From Effusibacillus dendaii (GTDB lineage: Bacteria > Bacillota > Bacilli > Tumebacillales > Effusibacillaceae): a DNA stretch of 64,000 bases. Below are positions 44,960-54,333 of the stretch, one piece after another. Each line of letters opens with the position of its first letter. Within the stretch, counting starts at the first letter, position 1. The DNA is taken from assembly GCF_015097055.1 (NCBI RefSeq), contig NZ_AP023366.1:534501-598500 (forward strand), in the 5' to 3' direction. The position numbers and the translations under genes are program-made. The notes under the pieces are model-generated. The model made no database searches and was not told where the DNA came from. It was given only the letters and a program-made list of their open reading frames with translations.

Positions 44960-46114
44960 ATGAAAAAGTCGATTCGCGCCATGTTCGCAATGTGTGTAAC
45001 CGCAAGCATGGTCATTCTATCTGCTTGTGGGAGCAGCAGCACGGGTGGCAACGCAGACGGAGATAAGGGCGGAGTGATTAAAATCGGTATGTCAGCCGAC
45101 CTGACAGGTAAATCTGCGCTGACTGGCGAGTTTAAGAAAAAAGGAGCTCAAATCGCGCTCGATGAGATTAACGCTGCTGGCGGCGTTAAAGGGAAAAAGC
45201 TCGAGTTGGTGGTCGAAGATGATCGCGGGACAAATGACGGTATGGTATCCGCATTCCAAAAACTGATCTCCGATCCGAATATTGTAGCGGTTATCGGTCC
45301 GATTACGAGTACGATGTCGCTGTCGATCAATGAGATCGCACAGAAAACAGGCGTTCCGGTCATGATCGGCGGAACCAGTCCCGCTTTAACAACCGAATTG
45401 AAAAACAAATGGTTCTTCCGCTTCCGACCCAGTGACCTCTATTCCGCCAAAACCATCGTAGATTTCTCAACAGACAAATTAGGCAAAAATAAAATCGCTA
45501 TTGTTTATGACACCGACGCTTTCGGCACCAGCGGCAAAGACATGCTGCTTGCGGAATACAAGAAAAAGGGTATTACCCCGGTAGCGGTTGAAGGGTATAC
45601 GGCCAATACCAAAGACTTTACTCCGGTCCTTGAAAACATCCGCAAATCAGGTGCAGAAGTAATCAACGGCTATATGACTCTTTCGGCGGATGTTGCCCAG
45701 CTGGTTACTCAGATGAGACAGCTTGGCGTCAATGCTGAATTCGTCGGTTCCGCATCAGCAGCCCAGACGACGACGATCAAATTGGCGGGCGACAAACTGG
45801 ACGGCATTTATGGAGTGAACGATTTCGCTCTTGACCAAAGTGAGGAAACGAAAAAGTTTGTTGCAGAGTTCTCGAAGAAATATACGGATATTCCGGATTT
45901 GTACTCGGGTTGGGTGTATGATTCGATAAAAATTTTAGCCAAAGTTATGGCGGAAAAAGGCACTTCCCCTGATCAAATCCGTGAAGGAATCCTGGGCATT
46001 AAGGGATACAAAGGGGTCGAAGGCGAATACAACTTTGATCAAAACGGTGACGGTTTGCACGCGTATTCGATTGTAAAAGTCGATAAAGGCCAAATTGTTA
46101 CAGTGAAACAGTAA
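44960..46114 (+). CDS. Liv-type ABC transporter substrate-binding lipoprotein
   Basis: 384 residues: signal peptide with lipobox LSAC (Cys about residue 24), Ser/Gly-rich linker, then a complete type-1 binding fold (IKIGMSADLTGKSALTGEFKKKGAQIALDEINAAGGVKGKK...). ATG 44960 follows AAAAAGGGGTG. Unlike the two binding-protein genes at 4.5 and 10.3 kb it is intact. Anchored outside the membrane, it delivers ligand to LivH/LivM; ligand could be an amino acid, aromatic acid or dicarboxylate. Confidence 0.9.
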   Translation: MKKSIRAMFAMCVTASMVILSACGSSSTGGNADGDKGGVIKIGMSADLTGKSALTGEFKKKGAQIALDEINAAGGVKGKKLELVVEDDRGTNDGMVSAFQKLISDPNIVAVIGPITSTMSLSINEIAQKTGVPVMIGGTSPALTTELKNKWFFRFRPSDLYSAKTIVDFSTDKLGKNKIAIVYDTDAFGTSGKDMLLAEYKKKGITPVAVEGYTANTKDFTPVLENIRKSGAEVINGYMTLSADVAQLVTQMRQLGVNAEFVGSASAAQTTTIKLAGDKLDGIYGVNDFALDQSEETKKFVAEFSKKYTDIPDLYSGWVYDSIKILAKVMAEKGTSPDQIREGILGIKGYKGVEGEYNFDQNGDGLHAYSIVKVDKGQIVTVKQ

Positions 46115-46183
46115 ACCAAATGTTGAATTCGGCGGGCGTTCGATACCGCCGAATTCAACCAATACACGAGGAAGGGGAAGTTT

Positions 46184-47074
46184 ATGGATCTTATCAATAT
46201 GCCCCTGCAGCTCCTGGTCAGCGGAATGGCGATAGGAAGCATTTATGCGCTTGTGGCGCTGGGATTTGTTTTAATTTACGTATCCGTGAATGTGGTCAAC
46301 TTCGCGCAAGGCGAGTTTACCATGATGGGAGCTTTTGTTGCGTTTACACTGATTGTAAGTCTTCATATGCCGATTTGGGTCGGCCTTATTGTCGGGACGA
46401 TCATCGCCGGCGTGATCGGCTATTTATTTGAGCTTACCGTATACCGCCCTTTTGCAAAACGGAATAAGGCGTTTTTGGCTGTTATGATCAGCACACTCGG
46501 AGCTTCAATGATTCTCCAGAATATCTTCCTGCTGATTTATGGTGCAGTTCCGCTAAAACTGCCGCCCCTCTTTCAAACGGATACGATCAATGTGGGGGAA
46601 ATCGTGATTTCCGTCCAATATCTTTCAATCCTTTGCTGTGCCGTTATTCTGCTGATTCTTCAGTACTTTTTATTTGAAAAAACGCGGCTGGGCAAAATGA
46701 TGCAAGCCACTGCACAGGATCCAAATACCGCAAAATTAATGGGTATAAAGGTTTCCTATATGCAAGCGCTGACATTTATTTATAGCGCTGCACTGGGCGG
46801 GGCGGCCGGCATTCTTGTCGCACCTATTTTTATGGTAAGCCATACAATGGGATCCATCATTGGATTAAAAGCTTTTGCGGCAGCCATCGTTGGTGGTTTA
46901 GGCGACGTCAAAGGCGCGATCATCGGCGGCTTGATGATTGGCATTGCGGAAACCTATGCTGCCGCTTATATTTCAGGTCCTTATAAAGACGGTTTTGCGT
47001 TTTTGTTCTTAATTCTGTTCCTGATCTTTAGGCCATATGGAATATTTGGAGAAAAAGTCGGAACAAAAGCATAA
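46184..47074 (+). CDS. livH: LivH-type ABC transporter permease
   Basis: 296 residues, about eight membrane segments, with GMAIGSIYALVALGFVLIYVSVNVVNFAQGEF and the C-terminal AAAIVGGLGDVKGAIIGGLMIG loop. ATG 46184 with GAGGAAGGGG upstream. Second gene of the intact liv operon. Confidence 0.9.
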   Translation: MDLINMPLQLLVSGMAIGSIYALVALGFVLIYVSVNVVNFAQGEFTMMGAFVAFTLIVSLHMPIWVGLIVGTIIAGVIGYLFELTVYRPFAKRNKAFLAVMISTLGASMILQNIFLLIYGAVPLKLPPLFQTDTINVGEIVISVQYLSILCCAVILLILQYFLFEKTRLGKMMQATAQDPNTAKLMGIKVSYMQALTFIYSAALGGAAGILVAPIFMVSHTMGSIIGLKAFAAAIVGGLGDVKGAIIGGLMIGIAETYAAAYISGPYKDGFAFLFLILFLIFRPYGIFGEKVGTKA

Positions 47075-47109
47075 TCCCCCGATGAATTTCAACTCTAGGG
47101 AGTGTTACT

Positions 47110-48984
47110 ATGCAAACCAATACTCTTATAAAAAATCATTACAATCAAAATGAATTGAAAAGCGTGAAACCCACTCAACCTCTATTTCTAATCGGTGGCC
47201 TGCTATTTGTTGTTGTCGCCTTTTGCATACCGTTTCTACTTCCAGGAGGCCGCTTAGGCAACTACTATATGACAGAGGTTTTGCGAACAACCGTGTATTG
47301 CTTTGCTACGCTCGGACTAACGGTAGGTATGGGATATGCGGGACAAATTTCGCTTGCCCAAGCGGCGTTTTTTGGTCTGGGGGCGTATTCGCTTGCATCC
47401 TCGACCGTACTGTTCGGATTGCCTTATGGGATCGGAGTGATCTTAGCCCTACTCATTCCGATTGTAACGGGATTGTTCCTTGGCGCCATCTCTCTGCGTC
47501 TCGTTACTCACTACTTGGCGCTTGTTACGATCGGATTTCAAATCATCATCCAACTTGTCCTTCATAACTCGAAAAGCATTACTGGAGGTGCCGATGGATT
47601 AAGCAAAATTCCACGTCCGTTCGGGATTGAAAATGCAACCTATTTCTACTGGTTCTGCTTGGTTCTTTTATTCCTTTGCATTCTATTTGTTTACCGTTTG
47701 AGAAAATCAAGATTGGGCCGGGCATTGCTCGCTTTGCGCGAAGATGAATTGGCCGCATCCGCCGCCGGTATTGACCTGTTTAAAACAAAAATGCTGGCGT
47801 TTTCGGTATGCTCCACTTTAGGCGGCATTGGCGGTTTCCTGTATGCATCAAGTACCGGATATATCAGCCCGGACGTCTTTAGCTTTGATCAATCAGTCAG
47901 TTTTTTTGCGATGTTGATTACCGGCGGCTCGGATTCCATAATCGGTACGCTTGTGGGAACGGTTGTGTTAACGTGGCTGCCGGAATGGCTGCGGTCGTTC
48001 AAAGAATATTATTTGGCCATATACGGCGGTTTGATTATCGTGTTCCTGATTTTTGTTCCAAACGGAATCTGGGGAATCGTCAGCGATCTTTATCATTTGG
48101 CATTTAAAAAGAAAATCAACAATCAAGAAAAGCTTGCAGCGATTAAGTTTGTTGAGGGGAAAAAACTCGCCTACCTGGAACGGGAAGATGCCTTAGCGAA
48201 AATCAAAGAGGACAAAGTGATCTTCGAAGTTAAAGGGTTGAAGAAACATTTTGGCGGCGTTAAAGCGGTGGACGGTGTCGATTTTAATGTAAAAAAAGGC
48301 GACATTCACGTTCTCATCGGTCCGAACGGATCCGGGAAAACGACGGTGATTAACGTGTTAAGCGGGATTTACACCGCAACCGACGGGCATATCAAATACC
48401 GCGACCAGGAAATCACTAACCTGAAGCCGCACTTGATTGTAAAAATGGGAGCCGCCAGAACATTTCAGAACATTCGTTTATTTCCGGAACTTTCCGTCAT
48501 TGATAACGTCATGATTGGCCAGCATACACGGACAAAAGCAAATCTGTTGAATATTATTTTTAATTTCAAAATGCGGGATGAGGAAAGGAAGATTAGAGCC
48601 CGTGCAGAAGAAGCGCTCGCTTTTGTAGGGTTTGAAAACTATTTTGAGAAAGTAAAGAATCTTTCCTACGGCCAACAGAGGATGGTGGAAATTGCCAGAG
48701 CGCTTGCCACAGAGCCCGAATTGCTTTTTTTGGATGAGCCGGCTGCGGGTATGAATCCGGAAGAAACGCAAGAACTGGTCAAGCTGCTGAAACGAATGAA
48801 CGAACTCGGTATCACCATACTGCTGATTGAACATGACATGCATTTGGTTACACAAGTCGCGGATTATGTTACGGTTCTGGATTTCGGTAAAAAAATCAGT
48901 GAAGGATCTGTCGGGCAAGTATTAAGTGATCCGGAAGTGATTAAAGCCTACCTCGGGGAGGAATTTGTACGTGCTGAGGCTTAA
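47110..48984 (+). CDS. LivM-LivG fusion: permease plus ABC ATPase
   Basis: 624 residues. Residues ~25-335 are a LivM permease (TVGMGYAGQISLAQAAFFGLGAYSLAS..., SAAGIDLFKTKMLAFSVCSTLGGIGGFLYA). After a charged linker (~335-370, KKKINNQEKLAAIKF...) comes a LivG ATPase: Walker A GPNGSGKTT from Gly404, signature LSYGQQRM, Walker B LLFLDEPAAGMNPEE, H-loop IEHDM. No stop or internal start separates them. Fusing permease to ATPase fixes their stoichiometry. Otherwise a normal liv operon member. Confidence 0.9.
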   Translation: MQTNTLIKNHYNQNELKSVKPTQPLFLIGGLLFVVVAFCIPFLLPGGRLGNYYMTEVLRTTVYCFATLGLTVGMGYAGQISLAQAAFFGLGAYSLASSTVLFGLPYGIGVILALLIPIVTGLFLGAISLRLVTHYLALVTIGFQIIIQLVLHNSKSITGGADGLSKIPRPFGIENATYFYWFCLVLLFLCILFVYRLRKSRLGRALLALREDELAASAAGIDLFKTKMLAFSVCSTLGGIGGFLYASSTGYISPDVFSFDQSVSFFAMLITGGSDSIIGTLVGTVVLTWLPEWLRSFKEYYLAIYGGLIIVFLIFVPNGIWGIVSDLYHLAFKKKINNQEKLAAIKFVEGKKLAYLEREDALAKIKEDKVIFEVKGLKKHFGGVKAVDGVDFNVKKGDIHVLIGPNGSGKTTVINVLSGIYTATDGHIKYRDQEITNLKPHLIVKMGAARTFQNIRLFPELSVIDNVMIGQHTRTKANLLNIIFNFKMRDEERKIRARAEEALAFVGFENYFEKVKNLSYGQQRMVEIARALATEPELLFLDEPAAGMNPEETQELVKLLKRMNELGITILLIEHDMHLVTQVADYVTVLDFGKKISEGSVGQVLSDPEVIKAYLGEEFVRAEA

Positions 48985-49681
48985 CGGGGTCGAAACAAGG
49001 TATGGTAAAATTGTCGCTTTGAGAAAAATCTCCCTTGAAGTAAAAGAAGGGGAAATTGTGGCTCTGCTGGGAATGAACGGAGCTGGCAAATCCACAACGC
49101 TCAAAACCATTTCCGGATTGATTCGGCCGAAAACAGGGACGATCGAATTCATGGGCAAAAGGATCGATCATGTCTCGCCGGAAGAGATTGTTCGCCAGGG
49201 ACTTATTCATGTACCGGAGGGAAGAAAAATTTTCCCGGGACTCACTGTAAGAGAGAACCTGGTTTTGGGAGCAACCGGCAGGAAAATTCCTATGAGCCAA
49301 GTCAACAAAGACATGGAGGAAGTTTTGGAGGTATTTCCAGATCTAATTCCATTGATGGATCGACTTGGATGGTCACTTTCCGGCGGTCAGCAGCAAATGT
49401 GCGCGATCGGAAGAGGGTTAATGGCAAAGCCCAAACTGTTGATGCTCGATGAGCCTTCGCTGGGATTGGCTCCTGTGATCGTGCAAAACATGTTCCAAAC
49501 GATTAAGAAAATTAACCGGAATGGCACAACGGTGCTGTTGGTTGAGCAAAATGCGAGACAAAGCCTGGCAATTTCCCATCGAGGGTATGTTTTAGAAGCG
49601 GGCAAGGTTGCCGCACACGATACTGCCTTGAAGCTGCTCGACGGAATCCAAAACGCTTATCTGGGAGCGACCCGATCGTAA
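48971..49681 (+). CDS. livF: LivF-type ABC transporter ATP-binding protein
   Basis: 236 residues: Walker A GMNGAGKST, signature LSGGQQQM, Walker B LLMLDEPSLGLAP, H-loop VEQNAR. GTG 48971 is preferred (GGGGAGGA 8 nt upstream); the TTG at 48965 is too close to that site. It overlaps the end of the LivMG gene by 14 bp. Completes the transporter. Confidence 0.9.
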   Translation: MLRLNGVETRYGKIVALRKISLEVKEGEIVALLGMNGAGKSTTLKTISGLIRPKTGTIEFMGKRIDHVSPEEIVRQGLIHVPEGRKIFPGLTVRENLVLGATGRKIPMSQVNKDMEEVLEVFPDLIPLMDRLGWSLSGGQQQMCAIGRGLMAKPKLLMLDEPSLGLAPVIVQNMFQTIKKINRNGTTVLLVEQNARQSLAISHRGYVLEAGKVAAHDTALKLLDGIQNAYLGATRS

Positions 49682-49723
49682 TCGCTAATGCATTAACTAA
49701 AAGAAAAAAGTTTGAATACTCGC

Positions 49724-49777
49724 TTTACTTTTTTGGTGTGTGTGATAATATGAAGATAAATTATCGATAATCGATAA
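49724..49777 (+). promoter_or_regulatory. Promoter and palindromic operator of the adh operon
   Basis: TTTACT (49724-49729), 16-bp spacer, TAATAT (49746-49751), then TTATCGATAATCGATAA (49761-49777), a perfect palindrome with 8-bp arms and one central base. Placement right after the start site fits a repressor. The FCD-type GntR protein encoded at 58.7 kb is the candidate. Confidence 0.7.
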
Positions 49778-49800
49778 AAACAGTAAAGGCGTGGTAAAAT

Positions 49801-50970
49801 ATGAATCTTGCTTTAGACTCATTTGAATTCGGCCTGCATACGCAAATTTATTACGGAGTCAATAAGTTAAACGAACTTCCGGACATTATCAGAAAGTACA
49901 ACTACAAAAAAGTTTTTATTTGTACGGATAAAGGGATTGTGCATTCCGGCAATCTGAATCGTTTGGAGAATCTACTGAATCAAGCGGGGATTGATTTTTT
50001 CACATTTACAGATGTAGAACCGGATCCCAGCACAGAGATTGTCCAGCATGTAAAGAATCTGTATATAGAAAACGGATGCGACGCACTTATCGGTATGGGG
50101 GGCGGAAGCTCCATCGACACGGCGAAAGGTGTTTCCATAGCGGTAGCAAATCCGGGGGATCTCAATCAGTATGAAGGAAAAGACAAAATCCCAAACAAAG
50201 GTCCGGACATTATTGCCATTCCCACAACGGCCGGTACCGGTTCGGAAATTACTCATGCCACCGTGTTAAAAGATAAGAAACGCCATTATAAAATGGGAAT
50301 TTTAAGCCAAAAATTGCACGCCAAAGCAGCGATTCTTGATCCTCAATTACTAACCACTGTTCCAAGAGGCGTTGCGGCGATCACTGGTATGGATGCCCTA
50401 AGCCATGCGATCGAATCGTATACATCTAACCAGGCGCAACCGATTACAGAAGCACTGGGTTTATATGCGATTCGCTTAATCGGGAAACACCTGCGCCCAT
50501 TCGTGGCACAGAGAACGGATATAAACGCCGCTTCGCATATGATGTTGGCTTCCACTATTGCTGGCGCGGCGTTCATTTGGGGAAGAGTTGCCGCCGTTCA
50601 TGCAGTGTCACATCCGCTCGGAGGACGTCTCGGAGTTGCGCACGGGCTGGCGAATTCACTGCTATTGCCTGTCGTTATGAGATATAACGTCAGCACCAAC
50701 TATGAAAAATTCAGGGATATCGCGATCGCTCTTGGCGAAAATGTGGAAGGATTAAGCCTGCGTGAAGCCGCAGAACGCTCGATTGTCGCAGTCGAGCAGT
50801 TGATTCAGGACCTGGAAATCCCAACTACGTTAAACGCGCTGAATCTGCACCCATCGGATGAAGAGCTGGATGTGATTGCGCAGGAAGCATTTCAGTCGGG
50901 GATTGCCAACGCAAATCCGAAGGATTGTACAGTCGCTGATTTACGCAAGATGATCGAGAAAATCAGATAG
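49801..50970 (+). CDS. Iron-containing alcohol dehydrogenase
   Basis: 389 residues of the group III Fe-ADH family: GGGSSIDTAKG NAD-binding loop, PTTAGTGSEIT, and the metal ligands in GMDALSHAIESY, AAVHAVSHPLGGRLGVAHGLANS. Weak ribosome site before ATG 49801. First gene after the operator; its aldehyde product could be taken by the next gene. Substrate is unknown. Confidence 0.88.
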   Translation: MNLALDSFEFGLHTQIYYGVNKLNELPDIIRKYNYKKVFICTDKGIVHSGNLNRLENLLNQAGIDFFTFTDVEPDPSTEIVQHVKNLYIENGCDALIGMGGGSSIDTAKGVSIAVANPGDLNQYEGKDKIPNKGPDIIAIPTTAGTGSEITHATVLKDKKRHYKMGILSQKLHAKAAILDPQLLTTVPRGVAAITGMDALSHAIESYTSNQAQPITEALGLYAIRLIGKHLRPFVAQRTDINAASHMMLASTIAGAAFIWGRVAAVHAVSHPLGGRLGVAHGLANSLLLPVVMRYNVSTNYEKFRDIAIALGENVEGLSLREAAERSIVAVEQLIQDLEIPTTLNALNLHPSDEELDVIAQEAFQSGIANANPKDCTVADLRKMIEKIR

Positions 50971-50984
50971 GGGGGAAATTCAGA

Positions 50985-52448
50985 ATGGCAACCATACAAC
51001 AAACAGCCATACAAGTGAAGAATTATATCGGAGGTCAATGGGTTGCATCAAAAAGTGAAGACACCATTCAGAGAGAAAATCCTGCCCATACAGATGAAAT
51101 TGTAGCAATCGTAACCAATTCAACGCAAGAAGAGGCCATTCAGGCGATTGAATCGGCTCACGAAGCGTTCCAAAGTTGGTCGAAAATGCCTGCTCCGAAA
51201 AGAGCGGAGTATATTTTTAAGTTTATGGATGTTCTGGAGCAAAGAAGACAAGAGGTGGCCGAACTCCTTACAAGGGAAATGGGCAAGCCAATCAGGGAAG
51301 CACACGGTGAAATTACGAAGGCGATTAACGAGGCGCGGTATTCTGCCGGAGAAGCTCTCCGTTTGACAGGGGAAACCCTTCCAAGTGAACGCGCGGGAAT
51401 TCAAGTGAGAACTATCCGCGTTCCAAAAGGAGTCATCGCCGCCATTTCCCCTTGGAATTTTCCACTGGTTACACCGTTGCGTAAAATCGCTCCGGCACTG
51501 GCCGCCGGGAATACGGTTGTATTTAAGCCTGCAACGGTGACAGCGTCCATGGGAGCAAAAATCATAGAATTGTTTGAAGAGGCGGGGCTTCCTGCAGGCG
51601 TATTGAATCTAATTGTCGGTTCCGGCAGGAGCGTAGGAAATACGCTCGTATCGCATCCGCTGGTAAAAGGGGTTACCTTTACCGGTTCGACGCTTGTTGG
51701 GACCGGTATCTATAAACTGGCGGCAGAACGTCTGATTGAAGTGCAGTTGGAAATGGGTGGTAAGAACGCTGCTATTATTTATGATTACCCTGATATTTCG
51801 GGGGCGGTCGATCAGATTTTGTCTGCTGCCTTCGCAGCAAGCGGACAGCGATGCACGTCGATCAGCCGCATCGTCGTAGAAAGATCGATTGAAAGCGAGG
51901 TAGCGCAGTATTTAGCGGATAAACTTGCTTCCTATGTAATTGGCGACGGCATATCGGAAAACGTAAACATGGGTCCGTTGGTCAGTCAAGATCAACTGGA
52001 AACTGTCGAGAAATATGTCAAAATCGGGCTTGAGGAAGGCGCCACTTTACTGGTGGGAGGCAAAAAACCGGATGGAATTGCCGGAGGCTACTATTATGAA
52101 CCAACGGTATTCACAAATGTCAAGTCGGATATGCGAATTGCCCAGGAAGAAATTTTTGGTCCTGTGCTTGTTGTGATTCCGGTAGACAGCTTTGAGGAAG
52201 CGATTCAAGTGGCTAATCACAGCGAATACGGGCTGGCTGTTTCCTGCTTTACTCACAATATGTTCTATGCGGAGAAAGCCGTGGAAGAAATCGAGACGGG
52301 TATGATCCATATCAATAACGGCACAATCAGCGAATCACACGTTCCATTTGGCGGCCTTAAAAATTCAGCCGTTGGTTCATACTCGATCGGTTCGACCGGC
52401 AAAGACTTCTTAACCGCACTAAAAGTGGTGTATGCCAGTTCGAAGTAA
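50985..52448 (+). CDS. NAD(P)-dependent aldehyde dehydrogenase
   Basis: 487 residues: AISPWNFPLVTPLRKIAPALAAGNTVVFKPA, catalytic Glu in LEMGGKNA, nucleophile Cys in SGQRCTSISR, and the C-terminal PFGGLKNSAVGSYSIG. Most like succinate-semialdehyde/benzaldehyde-type dehydrogenases. AGGGGGGAAA before ATG 50985, 14 bp after the Fe-ADH gene, so alcohol to aldehyde to acid is a plausible joint reaction. Confidence 0.88.
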   Translation: MATIQQTAIQVKNYIGGQWVASKSEDTIQRENPAHTDEIVAIVTNSTQEEAIQAIESAHEAFQSWSKMPAPKRAEYIFKFMDVLEQRRQEVAELLTREMGKPIREAHGEITKAINEARYSAGEALRLTGETLPSERAGIQVRTIRVPKGVIAAISPWNFPLVTPLRKIAPALAAGNTVVFKPATVTASMGAKIIELFEEAGLPAGVLNLIVGSGRSVGNTLVSHPLVKGVTFTGSTLVGTGIYKLAAERLIEVQLEMGGKNAAIIYDYPDISGAVDQILSAAFAASGQRCTSISRIVVERSIESEVAQYLADKLASYVIGDGISENVNMGPLVSQDQLETVEKYVKIGLEEGATLLVGGKKPDGIAGGYYYEPTVFTNVKSDMRIAQEEIFGPVLVVIPVDSFEEAIQVANHSEYGLAVSCFTHNMFYAEKAVEEIETGMIHINNGTISESHVPFGGLKNSAVGSYSIGSTGKDFLTALKVVYASSK

Positions 52449-52495
52449 CGGCAAGCGCAGTTATTTGAAATCGCTTTTTTGGGGAGAGTTGACTT

Positions 52496-53641
52496 ATGGC
52501 TTATCAATTGACAGCAGAGCAACTGCAGTGGCAGTCCGTTGCGCGGGATTTTGCTGAGCGGAAATTGACGCCGGCCAAACACTGGCTGGAAGGCGAAGAA
52601 TTCTGGAAAAATGCAGAGATGCTGGCGGAACATGGATTTCTCGGAGTGACCCTGCCGGAAGAATATGGCGGTATGAACCTGGATCTGTTCAGTGCCATGT
52701 TGATCATTGAAGAGTTGTGCAAAGTGTGTCCTACCAGTGGTCGCCTGGTGTATCATACGGGCCCTGGAATCACGAACTTTATCAATCATCTGGGGACTCC
52801 GGAACAGAAGAAGAAATATCTGCCGCAAATCACTGCGGGTAAATACTACGTCGCGTTGGGCATGAGTGAACCGGATGCAGGAAGCGCGGCTACTGATTTA
52901 GCAACAACCGCTGTTGAAGAAGGAAATTTCTATAAACTGAACGGCTCCAAAATTTTTGTAAGTGAGGGTCATTTTGCTCATGCATTTGTCGTCTACGCCA
53001 GATTTGGCAATACAGGCAGCCCGTCAGATATCGGCGCCATACTTGTGGAACGAGGCACACCCGGCTTTTCTGTGGGAGTAGCCGAGGAAAATATGAGCGG
53101 TGAATTTCAGACGGCTCTTTATTTTGATGATGCGCTTGTTCCGAAAGAGAATGTATTGGTTACAAGAAACGCCTTTAAAGCATTGATGGGAGTTTATAAC
53201 GGCGTTCGTTTGGGATATGCGGCACAAACTCTGGGTATTACACAAGCGGCATTTGATCGGACCTGTCAGTATGTGAAAGAACGGAAACAGTTTGGCAAAC
53301 AGATTTGCGAATTCCAGGGTGTGCAGTGGATGATTGCCGATATGTACCTGCAACTCGAATCCGCGAGAGCACTGCTGTACAAAGCGGCTGCGGAAGTGGT
53401 CGACAATAAGACCGATAAAACGTCTGTAAGCGTTGCTAAAGTCTATGTTGCGGAAGCTGCCAAGAAGATAACAGATGACTGCTTGCAACTGCATGGCGGA
53501 TATGGATTTTCAAAAGAATATCCGCTCGAGTGGTACTATCGCTGTGTTCGGGCAGCATCGATCGCGGGTGGAACGATCCAGGTTCATAAAACGATGCTTG
53601 CCTCTTCTGTACTCGGGAGAAAATTCGATCAGCGAAAGTAA
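52496..53641 (+). CDS. Acyl-CoA dehydrogenase
   Basis: 381 residues: VALGMSEPDAGSAATDLATTAVEEGNFYKLNGSKIFVSEG, RKQFGKQICEFQGVQWMIADMYLQLESARALLYKAA, DDCLQLHGGYGFSKEYPLEWYYRCVRAASIAGGTIQVHKTMLAS. The Gly-Gly after IAG where short-chain enzymes have YEGT(S) with Glu is unusual; the catalytic base is therefore not obvious. GGGGAGAG upstream of ATG 52496. Confidence 0.87.
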   Translation: MAYQLTAEQLQWQSVARDFAERKLTPAKHWLEGEEFWKNAEMLAEHGFLGVTLPEEYGGMNLDLFSAMLIIEELCKVCPTSGRLVYHTGPGITNFINHLGTPEQKKKYLPQITAGKYYVALGMSEPDAGSAATDLATTAVEEGNFYKLNGSKIFVSEGHFAHAFVVYARFGNTGSPSDIGAILVERGTPGFSVGVAEENMSGEFQTALYFDDALVPKENVLVTRNAFKALMGVYNGVRLGYAAQTLGITQAAFDRTCQYVKERKQFGKQICEFQGVQWMIADMYLQLESARALLYKAAAEVVDNKTDKTSVSVAKVYVAEAAKKITDDCLQLHGGYGFSKEYPLEWYYRCVRAASIAGGTIQVHKTMLASSVLGRKFDQRK

Positions 53642-53674
53642 GCAACACGTCTATAAATGACGGGAGTGAAACGT

Positions 53675-54316
53675 ATGGCAGAACAGGAAACGATTACAAG
53701 TTTAATTGATCAATTGGCTCAATTCGACGCGGCAATCGTATCGGATTGTTTGGCAGGGAATGAACAGGCAATGTCGGCTGCGATCAAACCGCTTGTTCGT
53801 AATTTTAAGATTTGCGGGCCGGCTTTGACAGTCAAGTGCCAACCCGGGGATAACCTGATGCTGCATCTGGCAGTTGCACAGGCCAAACCGGGAGATGTAT
53901 TGGTTGCCACAACCAATCAACATTATGAAGCGGGCTACTGGGGCGAGATTTTAACAATTGCAGCCAAGGAACGCGGGATCAGCGGATTTGTGATCGATGG
54001 CAGCGTCCGGGATATTGAGCAAATCATAGACCTTGAATTCCCCGTATTTACTCACTCGGTATCGATCAAAAAAGCGGAAAAGAAAACTGTCGGTAAGCTG
54101 CAGGCTCCGATCATTGTTGGCGGCGTCACAGTCAATCCAGGAGATATTATTCTTGCCGATGCGAGCGGTGTAGTTGTGGTTCCTGCGAATCGGTTGAAAG
54201 AGATTGTACGCGCCGCGGAAGAGAAGGTCGAGTTTGAAAAAAACGTCATCGCCAAATTGAAGCAAGGACAACTGACAGCCGATTTGTTCGATCTGCGAAA
54301 ATATGAGATTCAGTAA
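53675..54316 (+). CDS. RraA-family protein (HMG/CHA aldolase-like)
   Basis: 213 residues of the RraA fold, with ARG-type motif GISGFVIDGSVRDIEQI (Arg-Asp metal/substrate pair) and DIILADASGVVVVP. Catalytic members cleave 4-hydroxy-4-methyl-2-oxoglutarate or decarboxylate oxaloacetate; others are RNase E inhibitors, unlikely here. ATG 53675 has CGGGAG upstream; ATG 53657 does not. Set among CoA enzymes, an aldolase/decarboxylase function in the pathway is likely. Confidence 0.82.
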   Translation: MAEQETITSLIDQLAQFDAAIVSDCLAGNEQAMSAAIKPLVRNFKICGPALTVKCQPGDNLMLHLAVAQAKPGDVLVATTNQHYEAGYWGEILTIAAKERGISGFVIDGSVRDIEQIIDLEFPVFTHSVSIKKAEKKTVGKLQAPIIVGGVTVNPGDIILADASGVVVVPANRLKEIVRAAEEKVEFEKNVIAKLKQGQLTADLFDLRKYEIQ

Positions 54317-54333
54317 GGAATGGAGATGCTAGC

